Assembly: GCA_030626405.1 (NCBI GenBank)
Contig: DAOUPA010000003.1
Location: 1 to 37,994, forward strand
From: Planctomicrobium sp.
GTDB taxonomy: Bacteria; Planctomycetota; Planctomycetia; Planctomycetales; Planctomycetaceae
Direction of reading: 5' to 3'
DNA: 37,994 bases
The position numbers and the translations under genes were made by a program. A model generated the notes under the pieces. That model did no database searches. It was not told where the DNA came from and worked only from the letters and a program-made list of their open reading frames with translations. Shown piece after piece: positions 24,674 to 34,637 of the stretch; position 1 is the stretch's first letter, and the number at the start of each line of letters is the position of its first letter.

Positions 24674-26140
24674 ATGAAAAATAACAATACCGCTAAACTT
24701 GACCTGCAACGTCGGCAGTTCTTCACATCCAGCGCGAGCGGACTGGGCACGCTGGCACTCGCTTCACTTTTGAATGAAGAAGGCTTGCTCGCCAGAGAGT
24801 CACAACTTCCGTTTGCACATTTCGCTCCGCGAGCAAAACGCTGCATCTTCCTGTTCATGGAAGGTGGCCCCAGCCAGATGGATCTCTGCGATCCGAAACC
24901 GCGCCTGAATGAACTCGATGGTCAACCAATGCCGGAGTCGCTTCTGGATGATATCAAGTTCGCATTCATCCAGAAGGAAAGTGCGCGACTCATGGGGAGT
25001 CCACGTACATTCCAAAAGTACGGCGAATGCGGGATGGATTTGTCGGATCTGTTGCCGCACTTGAGTACCTGTGCCGACGACATCGCACTCGTCCGTTCAA
25101 TGCACGGCGAACAATTCAATCATCTCCCAGGTCAGTTGATGATGCTCACCGGCTCGGCACTCCAAGGCCGCCCTTCTCTTGGCTCGTGGCTGACTTATGG
25201 TCTCGGCAGCGAATCGAAGAATCTGCCAAGTTACGTCGCGATGACAACACTCGGTAGAGGTCTACCTGGAGGTGCATCGAGTTGGTCGAGCGGGTTCTTA
25301 CCGACTCAATACTCCGGAACACTCTTTCGAAATCAGGGCAGCCCAGTTCTGAATCTGGCAAACCCCGAAGGGATGTCTCGCGACTTTCAGAAGCGAAGCA
25401 TCCAGACAATCAACGAACTGAACCGCTTTCGTTTTGACAACGTTGGCAGTCCGGAAATCGCCAGTCGTATCGAAGCTTACGAACTTGCGTTTCGAATGCA
25501 TAAAACAGCCCCGGATTGGCTAGACCTGTCAGGGGAAACAAAAGCGACTCTTGAAGCATACGGACTGGACCGCCCTGACACTGCCAAGGATAAGACCGCC
25601 GGTTTCATGGGTTCTTATGCCCGTAATTGCCTGTTGGCGAGAAGGATGGTCGAACGCGGCGTTCGGTTCGTCACCCTCTTTCTTTCGACCTGGGACCACC
25701 ACAGCAATCTGGACAGTGGCCTGAAACGCTACACACAAATTTCCGATCAACCGGTGGCAGCACTACTCAAAGATTTGAAGCAAAGAGGGTTACTTGATGA
25801 AACCTTAGTCGTGTGGGGAGGAGAATTTGGACGTACACCGCTTGGTGAGAATCGGGCGAACTTCAAGACCGTTACCGGGAGAGACCATCATCCGTACTCA
25901 TTTAGCATGTGGCTCGCTGGCGGAGGAGTCAAAGGTGGGCAAGTGATCGGCGAGACGGATGAAATTGGCTGGGGCGTCGCGAAAGACCCTGTCCATATTC
26001 ACGACCTGCATGCAACGACACTGCATTTATTCGGCCTGGACCACAAGCGGCTCACCTACCGCTTCCAAGGCCGCGACTTCCGCCTCACCGACGTCTCCGG
26101 CAATATCGTAAATTCACTCTTGGATCAACCTGCGACATGA
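24674..26140 (+). CDS. DUF1501 family exported protein
   Basis: 488 residues starting 40 bases after the DUF1553 gene. A twin-arginine-like leader (QRRQFFTSSASGLGTLALASLL) precedes the family hallmarks: FLFMEGGPSQMDLCDPKP, HLPGQLMMLTGSALQGRPSLGSWLTYGLGSES, ARRMVERGVRFVTLFLSTWDHH, VVWGGEFGRTPLGEN and TGRDHHPYSFSMWLAGGGVKGGQ. It is a paralogue of the protein at 5373, differing most in the middle (the WDHHSN motif is SWDGHN in the other copy). Paired with its DUF1549/DUF1553 partner as at 2203-6818. Tat export and a metal site are inferred from the leader and conserved histidines. Confidence 0.92.
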   Translation: MKNNNTAKLDLQRRQFFTSSASGLGTLALASLLNEEGLLARESQLPFAHFAPRAKRCIFLFMEGGPSQMDLCDPKPRLNELDGQPMPESLLDDIKFAFIQKESARLMGSPRTFQKYGECGMDLSDLLPHLSTCADDIALVRSMHGEQFNHLPGQLMMLTGSALQGRPSLGSWLTYGLGSESKNLPSYVAMTTLGRGLPGGASSWSSGFLPTQYSGTLFRNQGSPVLNLANPEGMSRDFQKRSIQTINELNRFRFDNVGSPEIASRIEAYELAFRMHKTAPDWLDLSGETKATLEAYGLDRPDTAKDKTAGFMGSYARNCLLARRMVERGVRFVTLFLSTWDHHSNLDSGLKRYTQISDQPVAALLKDLKQRGLLDETLVVWGGEFGRTPLGENRANFKTVTGRDHHPYSFSMWLAGGGVKGGQVIGETDEIGWGVAKDPVHIHDLHATTLHLFGLDHKRLTYRFQGRDFRLTDVSGNIVNSLLDQPAT

Positions 26141-26197
26141 ACGAGAGGCCTTGAAGTGAAAGGAGCAACCTCTGCACTCCGTTGGTGAACTCATTGA

Positions 26198-26401
26198 AGG
26201 TTCAGCACTTCGAAGTTAGTCCTTGACGCAGCACGAGTCCCGCGCACATCATTGAGAACAGATGGACTGGAATTCCAAGTCACTCTGATAAGAAGAAAAC
26301 GCCGCTTAGCCGAAGAAGCGGAGTTTGCGCAGCAAATTCTCGAGACAAATGACCGGAGAAAACCTTCTGTTGATCGAACTGATAGACCACTATCTGAATG
26401 A
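26198..26401 (+). other. Open frame just upstream of the CHAD gene
   Basis: A 67-codon open stretch with no usable early start, out of frame with the CHAD gene and overlapping its first codons. It reads LDAARVPRTSLRTDGLEF and then LIRRKRRLAEEAEFAQQILE, a helical, charged segment that looks like a protein C-terminus. It may be a decayed gene end or chance. No family recognised. Confidence 0.2.
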
Positions 26402-27275
26402 ACAATTTGACAAACTGCTCCACCAAGAATCACAGGTGCAGGAAGGGAGCAATCCAGAAGGTGTTCATCAGATGCGGGTGGCAACACGGTGCATCAGAGC
26501 TGCGTTTCGCGCGTTTAGAAAATTCTTGCCCGTTAGCAAAACGAAAATATTCAACCGCGAATTTAAGTGGATCGCATCCGTTTTAGGAGAGGTCCGTGAT
26601 CTCGAAGTCTATAGAGGCAATCTAGAGCGAGACACAGGGAAGCTGGCAGAAGAAGATTCCGTTTTTCTGAATGACTACTATCAGCACCTTGATAACCAAT
26701 TGCAGCAGGCAAGAACGCGGCTGCTGGAATGTCTAAGAAGTGAGCGGTACTCACAGTTGAAGATAAGCTTTGCGGAATTTCTTAAACAAGGGCTATCACA
26801 ATCTTCAGGCAAGCCGATTAGCTCAAATACGATTCGAGCCATCGCCCGAAAAGCCCTTCGAAAACAGTACAAAACAGTGCTTCGTAAAGGTCGCGCAATC
26901 ACACCGGACTCTTCCGGAAGTTTACTCCACGAATTACGAATCGAGTGTAAACGGCTGCGATATTTATTAGTCGTTTTTCGTCCGCTTTATGGGAAAAACC
27001 TGAATCAACCCACAAAACAATTGAAGCGTCTTCAAAGGGTGCTCGGAGAGTTTCAGGATACTCAAGTTGCGATTCAAAACATTCGCACATACGCTAACCG
27101 CCTGCCAATGCAGACTGAAAATCGTGGACAACTTGTCACACTTGGCCAGCTTATCTACGTACAACAGATGCAAGGAGCCAAACAACGTACTGCATTCAAT
27201 AAAGTGTGGCAGCATTTCGACAGTAAGAATTTTCGCAAGAAGATACTGGGCACACTAGAGAAATGTTCGCATTAG
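26349..27275 (+). CDS. CHAD domain protein
   Basis: 308 residues from ATG 26349 (the track's TTG at 26325 adds eight residues; neither has a well-spaced ribosome site). The CHAD (conserved histidine alpha-helical) pattern is plain: GVHQMRVATRCIRAAFRAFR, VLGEVRDLEVYRGNL, and in the second half LLHELRIECKRLRYLLVVFRPLYG and LKRLQRVLGEFQDTQVA. The conserved histidines and lysines/arginines on helices form a basic surface; CHAD proteins bind inorganic polyphosphate in other bacteria. No CYTH domain is fused here. It is soluble, with no signal peptide. Convergent with a Na/Pi cotransporter 70 bases away, which fits a phosphate/polyphosphate theme (inference). Confidence 0.88.
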   Translation: MTGENLLLIELIDHYLNEQFDKLLHQESQVQEGSNPEGVHQMRVATRCIRAAFRAFRKFLPVSKTKIFNREFKWIASVLGEVRDLEVYRGNLERDTGKLAEEDSVFLNDYYQHLDNQLQQARTRLLECLRSERYSQLKISFAEFLKQGLSQSSGKPISSNTIRAIARKALRKQYKTVLRKGRAITPDSSGSLLHELRIECKRLRYLLVVFRPLYGKNLNQPTKQLKRLQRVLGEFQDTQVAIQNIRTYANRLPMQTENRGQLVTLGQLIYVQQMQGAKQRTAFNKVWQHFDSKNFRKKILGTLEKCSH

Positions 27276-27345
27276 TATTCACGGGCATATTCAACATTCC
27301 CCCCTAGCTTTGAAGCAGGTCAGTCAAGGGGAAATGAACGATGAT

Positions 27346-28983
27346 TCAGTCTGTTGATTCGGTGGTGGTCCCTGGAGCCTCTCTGACAGACTCTGTCGAT
27401 GGTTGATCCGCGTCGGGTTTTGAAAGGTGATACGAAATTCGCCAGATATGATATCCAATTCGACGTAGCGAACGAGCCGTGTCCATGCGACGGATCGCCT
27501 TAGCCGTTGACAGCCGTCCTTTCGAAGTTTCTTCCACAACGTGCGATCGGTACTCTTTCATTGTCGTCTTCAAACTCACACTGATCGAATGGATGATGCC
27601 TGCACGTTGAGTCGGTATCGGAGACTCGGTTTCACTGAGTTGTTCAATTGCGGACAATAACTTCTCCGACATTGCAGAGAGTTCAGCATCCACTCGACAC
27701 AGTCGGAAACGTTTCTCGTTACGGACACGAATATCGATTCGCCGTAAGTGGTCCAACACGTGCAGATAGGCAAGATAGTCCTGGACTGGTGGAGAGGACT
27801 GGAAGCGAGTGGAAATTTCCTGCAGGTAACTGCCGACCTGCTTAATCGCATCCGTGACATTGTTCATGTGACGAAGGTCCGGTGCTGTCGCAGGATCTCG
27901 GAGACGACACCGAAGTTCCCCAAGTAACGTGTTGGTGACCTCTGCCAAAGTGTCTCTGACAGCGGCAAGTGCGATCGTTGGATTTGTCAGAAGTGAATGG
28001 TCGAGTTGTTTCGTTAAGGGATTGCCATGTTCTGGAATCAGTCGGATGATCATGTTTGCGAACTGATGCGTAAATGGTAGAACAACGAGAACACCAATGA
28101 TGTTGAAAAATGTGTGAAACCCAACAAGCACCAATTCGGGGTCTGTCAACCGGGCTCCAGGCAGTAATGTCTCGACCAAAGTCATGTACGGTGACAGCAG
28201 TACAAACGCTCCCAAACCTGTCAGTGTATTGTAGATCACATGAGCGAAACCTGTACGACGCGCGTTGACATTCCCACCAATTGTGGCAAACGCCGCCGTC
28301 GCCGTTGTCCCGACATCCATTCCGATGACCATCGCCGCAGCCTGATTGAGCGAGATCGCATCGGCATGTACTGCAACAAGAGCAGTCGTCACGCCAGCGC
28401 TCGAAGACTGAGTGATGAGCGTGATGACGATTCCAATGAAGACAAGAAGCATTCTACCGAGCATTGTATCTGGCGGGAAATGTTCCGGGGTCACCCATCC
28501 TTGAAACCCCGACATTCCTTCTTGTAGCACGCCAATGCCTACGAAGATCAATCCAAATCCACTGACAGCCAGGCCAATTTGTTCGAGACGGTTGCGCCCC
28601 GTCATTTGCAACAAAACTCCGACCAGAATCAAAGGTAGCAACATTTGCCCCAGGCTCAGTTTTAACCCCAGCAGAGCGACAAGCCATCCAGTCAGTGTTG
28701 TGCCAATATTGGCTCCAAAAATGACACCGAGCGATTCTGGGAAAGTCAGCAGTCCAGCACCGACGAAACCGACCGCCGCAACAGTCGTTGCACTTGATGA
28801 CTGAAGTACGGCTGTTGAAAGAGCACCTGTGATCGCCCCTTTTGAAGGACTGTCGACAGTGAGTGCTAAGAGCTTGCGAAGTTTTTCATCCGCCAAAGAT
28901 CGTAGCGCACCTGTCATGATCACCATTCCAAACAGGAACAGTCCCAATCCACCTAATGCTTGAACCACTCCTGTTATGATCAC
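27346..28983 (-). CDS. Na+/phosphate cotransporter (NptA/PF02690 type) with C-terminal PhoU-like domain
   Basis: 545 residues from GTG 28983. Two inverted repeats of membrane helices each carry the family's QSSSA motif (Gln61, QSSSATT; Gln192, QSSSAGVTT), with GANIGTTLTGWLVALLG and GMDVGTTATAAFATIGG as the matching ion/phosphate segments. About eight to ten membrane helices end near residue 310, after which a helical cytoplasmic part (about 330-520) resembles a PhoU-like domain with repeated three-helix bundles (HVLDHLRRIDIRVRNEKRF, LLSAIEQLSETE). PhoU-like domains regulate phosphate uptake. Inner-membrane protein importing phosphate, or exporting it in some homologues. No strong ribosome site upstream of the GTG. 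Confidence 0.9.
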   Translation of the reverse strand: MIITGVVQALGGLGLFLFGMVIMTGALRSLADEKLRKLLALTVDSPSKGAITGALSTAVLQSSSATTVAAVGFVGAGLLTFPESLGVIFGANIGTTLTGWLVALLGLKLSLGQMLLPLILVGVLLQMTGRNRLEQIGLAVSGFGLIFVGIGVLQEGMSGFQGWVTPEHFPPDTMLGRMLLVFIGIVITLITQSSSAGVTTALVAVHADAISLNQAAAMVIGMDVGTTATAAFATIGGNVNARRTGFAHVIYNTLTGLGAFVLLSPYMTLVETLLPGARLTDPELVLVGFHTFFNIIGVLVVLPFTHQFANMIIRLIPEHGNPLTKQLDHSLLTNPTIALAAVRDTLAEVTNTLLGELRCRLRDPATAPDLRHMNNVTDAIKQVGSYLQEISTRFQSSPPVQDYLAYLHVLDHLRRIDIRVRNEKRFRLCRVDAELSAMSEKLLSAIEQLSETESPIPTQRAGIIHSISVSLKTTMKEYRSHVVEETSKGRLSTAKAIRRMDTARSLRRIGYHIWRISYHLSKPDADQPSTESVREAPGTTTESTD

Positions 28984-29157
28984 TGGTTAGCCAGCTTGCT
29001 CGGTGTTCTAGAATCTCCCAAGTGCATCTCAATTGTATGCTCTTTTTCCACAAGGAGAAAGTTCAGGCATCCTGATGTCTCGCTTTTCAATCCAGTGGCT
29101 CATCTGCAATGAAGATAAATTGAGAGGCAGCCTGTTCCGCCGACGCTCTCACTGAAT

Positions 29158-30600
29158 TTACAAATATGGTGTCGCAAGACGGGTAATGCCGTCACGGATT
29201 TTTTCGTATGGACGTCTGGCTTCCAGTTTTTCCAAGGTGAGAGGAACGGCGGTTTCAAGTTTAGTTTCGATGAGCTTGGACAACTCCTGGTTCAGTTCAG
29301 TCCCGTAACATTCGACATTGAATTCGAAGTTGAGTCGCAAGCTGCGGGGATCCCAATTGCTGGAGCCGACCAGCGACCATTCGTCATCGACGAGCATGAC
29401 CTTTGTGTGATCAAACGGAGACGGAGACTGGTACACTTCGCACCCGCGCTCCAGAACCCGTGAGACCGGTTCCATCGATGCCCACTGCACGAGTCTGATG
29501 TTCACCTTTTCTGGGATCAAAATTCGCACATGCACACCGCGCATGGCGGCAACATTGAGAGCCCCGACGAGGGCACTTTCCGGAAGAAAATAAGGTGTGA
29601 CGATATCAACCCGCCGCTTCGCAGAGGAAATTGCACCGAGCATCAAAAGTCGAATGTTATCGATGTCGGCATCGGGACCGTCGGGAATACCACGAGCCCA
29701 GGTGGATCCTTCAGAACAAGGAGTTCCAAACCATGTGTCAGCAGGCAATTCTTCTTTTGCTGCAAACTTCCAATCAGCGAGAAAGGCGTCTTGCAGGTGT
29801 TCGACAACCGGTCCATCAAACTGGAAGTGAACATCCTGGATGGGATGAGGGACCGCCTCTTCATTCAGACAATCTTCCCTGATGTTCATGCCTCCGGTGA
29901 AACCCATCTTGCCATCCACGACAAGAATTTTACGGTGATTGCGAAGATTGGCATACGTCGCAAGAACAGGGATATTGGTAGGGAGAAACGTTTGCACATT
30001 CAGCCCACGCTTCCGCATCATTTTCACTGCTGAAGGCTTCGAGTATTTGGAACCGATGTGATCAATGAGGATGCGGACTTCGACGCCTCGGTTTTGGGCA
30101 TCAAGGAGTGCATCGATGAACTCCTTCCCAGCATTGTCATAATCGAAAATGTAAGAACTCAGTGCGACTGTATTTTCAGCACTTGCGATTGCCTTCAGCA
30201 TCGCGGGATACGCTACCTGACCTCCGTTAAGAAAAGTAACCTGGTTCCCAGGAAGTAGCTCAAATCCCGTTAGCGACCGCCCGACATTCGCTAACTTGTT
30301 GTCATAGTCGAAAGGAATACCGTCGAACTGGCGTCCCCGAATTGCCTGTCTCGCCGCATCACATGCGGACTCTTTCAAGTTGTCGAGAATCTCTTCACCG
30401 CGACGCTCGATTCGATTCACACCCATCAAAAAATAGAGTATCGATCCGATGAAAGGAGAAAACCAGATCAGACCGACCCAGCCAATCACAGTACGAGTTT
30501 CTCGTTTTTTCAACACGGCATGTGACGTTGCCCAAACGACCAGCACCGCATCCGCAACTGCAAACAAAATAGCGATATATGTATAGATTGAATCGAACAT
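29158..30600 (-). CDS. cls: Cardiolipin synthase (phospholipase D superfamily)
   Basis: 480 residues from ATG 30600; the ORF track's GTG at 30636 would add twelve residues (MCRCFRSVIGLS) with no support. Two N-terminal membrane helices (FDSIYTYIAILFAVADAVLVVWA and VIGWVGLIWFSPFIGSILYFLMG) precede two HKD motifs: HRKILVVDGKMGFTGG (His222, Lys224, Asp229) and HTKVMLVDDEWSLVGSSN (His398, Lys400, Asp405). Length, topology and motif positions match E. coli ClsA (486 residues). It joins two phosphatidylglycerols into cardiolipin in the inner membrane. Divergent from tppII with a 266-base gap. Confidence 0.93.
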   Translation of the reverse strand: MFDSIYTYIAILFAVADAVLVVWATSHAVLKKRETRTVIGWVGLIWFSPFIGSILYFLMGVNRIERRGEEILDNLKESACDAARQAIRGRQFDGIPFDYDNKLANVGRSLTGFELLPGNQVTFLNGGQVAYPAMLKAIASAENTVALSSYIFDYDNAGKEFIDALLDAQNRGVEVRILIDHIGSKYSKPSAVKMMRKRGLNVQTFLPTNIPVLATYANLRNHRKILVVDGKMGFTGGMNIREDCLNEEAVPHPIQDVHFQFDGPVVEHLQDAFLADWKFAAKEELPADTWFGTPCSEGSTWARGIPDGPDADIDNIRLLMLGAISSAKRRVDIVTPYFLPESALVGALNVAAMRGVHVRILIPEKVNIRLVQWASMEPVSRVLERGCEVYQSPSPFDHTKVMLVDDEWSLVGSSNWDPRSLRLNFEFNVECYGTELNQELSKLIETKLETAVPLTLEKLEARRPYEKIRDGITRLATPYL

Positions 30601-30866
30601 GCTCAAACCGATAACAGACCGGAAGCAGCGACACAATCACTCAGGCGTACAATTCGGAAAAGAATCACTCGATTGAAACAATCTTTGTGTTCAAAATTCC
30701 GCGCCGAAAAATTCAATTGCAGCGGTGATAGGTCTTTCGCCTGGTCCGGTGATCGACGATTCTGAATAGTCATCGTCTCGACGAAATCAACTCTGTTTTT
30801 TGAGATAAGCTCAATCAGGGTTTCACCCCTCTCTTCTCGATATGACCATTTCCTGGATTGTTCCAA

Positions 30867-33800
30867 ATGTTTCGATTCTTCACGGTTGTCGTCTGCACTA
30901 TATGTCTCGTCTCGACTTCATCTCATTCAGGTGGTACAGACTCTCAGGCGTCAGAACAGGTTGAGTTTAGAGAAGAAGCATTGCTTCCGAAAAGAGAAAC
31001 CGGAGCATCGCGTTTTCTTGTAGAGCATCCTGAATTCGATGGTCGCGGGGTGATCGTCGCGATCTTCGACACCGGCGTCGACCCCGGCGCTCCCGGACTC
31101 ACAACGACCACCACTGGCGAACCGAAAGTGATCGACATCATCGACGCGACAGGCAGTGGCGACGTGCCGATGTCTGATCAGGTGGAAGCGAAAGATGGAA
31201 CCTTAGTTGGCAGCACGGGGCGCACTCTCAAGCTAGACAAAAACTGGAAGAACTCCACCGGAAAATATCGACTCGGGCTCAAACCGGCGTATGACATTTA
31301 CCCCGGCGAACTCGTCTCAAGACTCAAGAAAGAACGAACAAAAGAGTGGAAGAAACAACAGCGAAAACGTGAGGCCGCTTTGGTCACAAAAATCGAGAGT
31401 GGTAAAAGTAAAATCGACAAGAAAGAACTTCAGGCGCGACTCGATTTATTGCGAGATGCCGTCAAGAATTACAAAGATCCCGGACCCGTTTACGACTGCG
31501 TGACCTTTCATGATGGCATGCTCTGGCGTGCCGTCGTTGATACTGACGAAGACGGCGACCTCACCGACGAAAAACTTCTTACCGATTACCGTACCGAACG
31601 GCAGTTTGCAACGTTCGATGCTGACTCCCGTTTGAACTACTCCGTGAACATCTTCGACGAAGGGAAGCTGCTTTCGATTGTCACCGTGACCGGAAATCAT
31701 GGAACGCATGTTGCCGGGATTGTCGCGGCTCATGATCCAGAACATCCGAAGAGAAACGGAATCGCTCCCGGCGCTCAAATCGTTTCCGTAAAGATTGGCG
31801 ACACACGGATCGGTGGCATGGAGACCGGCGTCGCGCTGATTCGCGGGCTGAAACGAGCGGTGGAAATGAACTGCGACCTGATCAACATGAGTTACGGCGA
31901 ACCGACATCGACTCCTGATCACGGACGACTGGTTCAGGAGTTCAACGAAATCGTCCGCGAGAAAAACATCCTCTTCATCGGCAGTGCCGGGAACAGTGGG
32001 CCCGCACTCTCCACCGTCGGTGCTCCCGGCGGAACATCCTCTGCACTGATTGGTGTCGGGGCGTATGTTTCACCTGAAATGGCGAAGGTTGAGTATTCAT
32101 TGCGAAACGAAATCGCCGGTCTTCCGTACACTTGGACATCGCGTGGACCAACAACAGACGGTGCCTGGGGTGTTGACATCTTCGCCCCTGGAGGTGCCGT
32201 TTCACCGATTGCGAATTATTCTCTGAGACCAAGTCAGAGAATGAACGGCACGTCGATGGCATCGCCAAATGCGTGCGGCAACATTGCCTTGATCCTCTCA
32301 GGTTTGAAGAATCAGCAGAAGAAGTATTCGCAGCCTTCAATCCTGCGAAGCTTACAGGCAACCGCTTTGAAAATCGATTCGGTCGATCCACTTGCTCAAG
32401 GACCTGGGCTGCTTCAAGTTGATAAAGCGTTCGATCACCATCTTGAAGTCGCATCTGATGCAGAAGCGATTGAAATCACCGTGTCGCTGCCTGCTCGCAA
32501 TAACTCTCGTGGAATCTACCTTCGAGATGCTTTCGAGACGAACAAAACTTTTGCAGCGACGGTGCAACTTCAACCCCAGTTGGAGAACATTGACGACAAC
32601 GCGGTCAAGCTGATTTATGAAGTTCCAACTCTTTTGCATGCCAACGCGGATTGGGTGAAAGTTGGTAGCCACTTGTTGCTGACGAATGGCGGAGCAAACT
32701 TTGGTGTTGAAGTTGAGGCAGCGGCTCTGAAGCCCGGCTTGCATCTCGCGGAGGTCATTGGCCTCCACGCCGAACATCCCGAACGTGGTCCACTTTTCCG
32801 TGTGCCCATTACAATCATCAAACCTCAAACGGTGCGAGGCTACCGTTTCACCAAAACGATAGATTCGAGCGCTGGTCACCTCAGCCGAACGTTTCTCACT
32901 CCGCCGGTTGGAAGTCGATTCGCCGAACTCAAAATCAAGAGGACAAGCGGTGCCAGTGCGGCGTTGTTGTACATCCACAATGTCCAGCTTCTGCCGGGAG
33001 AATCATTTAAAAAACATGAGTCGAAATCGACCGTCGCTTTGTCGAACGGAGAGCCTTTCACAAAGACATTCCCTGTCGTTGCTGGTCGCACACTTGAAGT
33101 TTGTATCGCCCAATACTGGTCAAGCTTAGGTGACGGAGAACTGAAACTAGAGGTCCGCTTCGGTGGCATCACTCCTTCCTCAAAAGAACTTGCTTTGCCG
33201 AGCGATGGCAGCTCCGTTTCGATTGACCTGCTTGCAGGAGTGAAATTCGAAACTTGCAAACCGTCTGGCTCACTGAGTCGTTGGCAACGGCCTTTGCAGC
33301 CGACCAAAGCGACCACTTCATTACTCGGCGATGAACGCGATGGACTATGGGACCAGCAGCAAACATGGCAACTCATTCTCGATTACGAATTTGAACTCGA
33401 CTCCAACGCGAAAATCAAACTCACAAACCCATCCTTAACTGGACTCCTCTACGACGCCCCGCTCGATTCGCACCGCATTTTTCTGTTCGACGATAACAAC
33501 CAACTCGTTTTCACCGAAGATATGTCTCCCACAGATTTCAGCGCTAAGACTGGGAGCTACAAGGCCCAGGTTGAATTGCGGCACACGAATCGTGATGCAT
33601 TGAAAAGGTATGAGAAGATGCCACTGGTCATTGAACGCTCAATGAGCCGAATCGGTTTGAGCTTTCATAAAACACGACCAGACGCACTGCAATCAGTGAG
33701 CGCAATCAGCAAACTCGAACTCTCAAAAGGAGAACGAGGCAGGCTTTGGACAAAGCTGCCTGCCAAACCGTCTCTTCCCAAAGGTATCCAGAATGGCGAT

Positions 33801-34610
33801 GTCCTGACCGGCACGATTTCACTCTCAACGAATGACCCAAACTCGATTCCCGTTCGCAGTGTTGTTTCCAATGTGGCTGTCAAGAAAACTGTCGTCCCAA
33901 GGCCGAAACCGTTCGCGGACCTCAAGCAAGCAGAGATCAAGTTCCTTCTCGATTCACTGAAAACCCTCGACTGGTCAAAGCATGTCAAGCAGATTGAAGT
34001 GATCACAAACCGAGTGAATGAACTCGATCCTAAAAGTCGAAAGCTACTCGTGGCCCGCTTGCACCTTGCCGACAATGACGACCGTAAAGAACGTCTCGAT
34101 GAAGTGATTGAACTCGCCGACGCCGTGATTGGTTCGATCAAGCCACGGCAACTCGCGCGTTACTTTGGTCAGAAACATTCTCCAAAAACAGCGGGAGAAA
34201 AAAGTCGGCACACCAACATGGAAGACGGAAGACGCGACCTCATCGACGCAATCTACCGCAAAGGCCGCGCACTCGCTTACATGGAACTCCCTGACGTTGT
34301 TTCAAATAAGCCGATCAAAGATCAGGCAGCACACGACAAAGCCTTCGAGGAGAATTTCCAGCAACTGGCGAAATGGGTCGATACGACAACCAAGGACTAC
34401 TACCTACTGCACATTCGTCGTGATCGAAGAAAGAAAAACTACGCGCAGTCAATCCAGTTTCTCAATAAATATTCGAAAACCGGTCAGCCCGTGTACCTGC
34501 AACACAAAAAACGCCGCGACCTCTACGAACTCCTCGACTGGAAAGACTGGCAAAGCTACGAACAAAACTGGATGCTGCGTTACTTCCCCAAGGACCGAGT
34601 GCCGTTTTAG
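30867..34610 (+). CDS. Tripeptidyl-peptidase II (subtilisin family S8), exported
   Basis: 1247 residues from ATG 30867 (the track's TTG at 30858 adds three residues). A signal peptide (MFRFFTVVVCTICLVSTSS) precedes a subtilisin domain split by a long insertion, as in TPP II. Catalytic residues: Asp68 in IFDTGVDPGAPGL, His278 in GNHGTHVAGI, the oxyanion Asn376 in SAGNSGP and Ser463 in NGTSMASP. The His-Asn and His-Ser distances (98 and 185) equal those I recall for human TPP II (264, 362, 449), and the Asp-His gap of 210 is close to 220. About 700 residues of beta-rich and helical C-terminal region follow, the part that builds the giant assembly in eukaryotes. The enzyme releases tripeptides from peptide N-termini. 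Eukaryotic TPP II is cytosolic, so an exported form is notable. Divergent from cls. Confidence 0.9.
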   Translation: MFRFFTVVVCTICLVSTSSHSGGTDSQASEQVEFREEALLPKRETGASRFLVEHPEFDGRGVIVAIFDTGVDPGAPGLTTTTTGEPKVIDIIDATGSGDVPMSDQVEAKDGTLVGSTGRTLKLDKNWKNSTGKYRLGLKPAYDIYPGELVSRLKKERTKEWKKQQRKREAALVTKIESGKSKIDKKELQARLDLLRDAVKNYKDPGPVYDCVTFHDGMLWRAVVDTDEDGDLTDEKLLTDYRTERQFATFDADSRLNYSVNIFDEGKLLSIVTVTGNHGTHVAGIVAAHDPEHPKRNGIAPGAQIVSVKIGDTRIGGMETGVALIRGLKRAVEMNCDLINMSYGEPTSTPDHGRLVQEFNEIVREKNILFIGSAGNSGPALSTVGAPGGTSSALIGVGAYVSPEMAKVEYSLRNEIAGLPYTWTSRGPTTDGAWGVDIFAPGGAVSPIANYSLRPSQRMNGTSMASPNACGNIALILSGLKNQQKKYSQPSILRSLQATALKIDSVDPLAQGPGLLQVDKAFDHHLEVASDAEAIEITVSLPARNNSRGIYLRDAFETNKTFAATVQLQPQLENIDDNAVKLIYEVPTLLHANADWVKVGSHLLLTNGGANFGVEVEAAALKPGLHLAEVIGLHAEHPERGPLFRVPITIIKPQTVRGYRFTKTIDSSAGHLSRTFLTPPVGSRFAELKIKRTSGASAALLYIHNVQLLPGESFKKHESKSTVALSNGEPFTKTFPVVAGRTLEVCIAQYWSSLGDGELKLEVRFGGITPSSKELALPSDGSSVSIDLLAGVKFETCKPSGSLSRWQRPLQPTKATTSLLGDERDGLWDQQQTWQLILDYEFELDSNAKIKLTNPSLTGLLYDAPLDSHRIFLFDDNNQLVFTEDMSPTDFSAKTGSYKAQVELRHTNRDALKRYEKMPLVIERSMSRIGLSFHKTRPDALQSVSAISKLELSKGERGRLWTKLPAKPSLPKGIQNGDVLTGTISLSTNDPNSIPVRSVVSNVAVKKTVVPRPKPFADLKQAEIKFLLDSLKTLDWSKHVKQIEVITNRVNELDPKSRKLLVARLHLADNDDRKERLDEVIELADAVIGSIKPRQLARYFGQKHSPKTAGEKSRHTNMEDGRRDLIDAIYRKGRALAYMELPDVVSNKPIKDQAAHDKAFEENFQQLAKWVDTTTKDYYLLHIRRDRRKKNYAQSIQFLNKYSKTGQPVYLQHKKRRDLYELLDWKDWQSYEQNWMLRYFPKDRVPF

Positions 34611-34637
34611 ACACTTTCTTAAAAACACGTCTGGTGC

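Noticed and set aside
26191-26487. 98-codon minus ORF before the CHAD gene
   Set aside because: Overlaps the start of a clear CHAD gene and shows no domain.
27291-27332. TTCCCC...GGGGAA pairing between CHAD and the Na/Pi transporter as a terminator
   Set aside because: The stem is only six bases and the loop close to 30, with no T-run; too weak to call.
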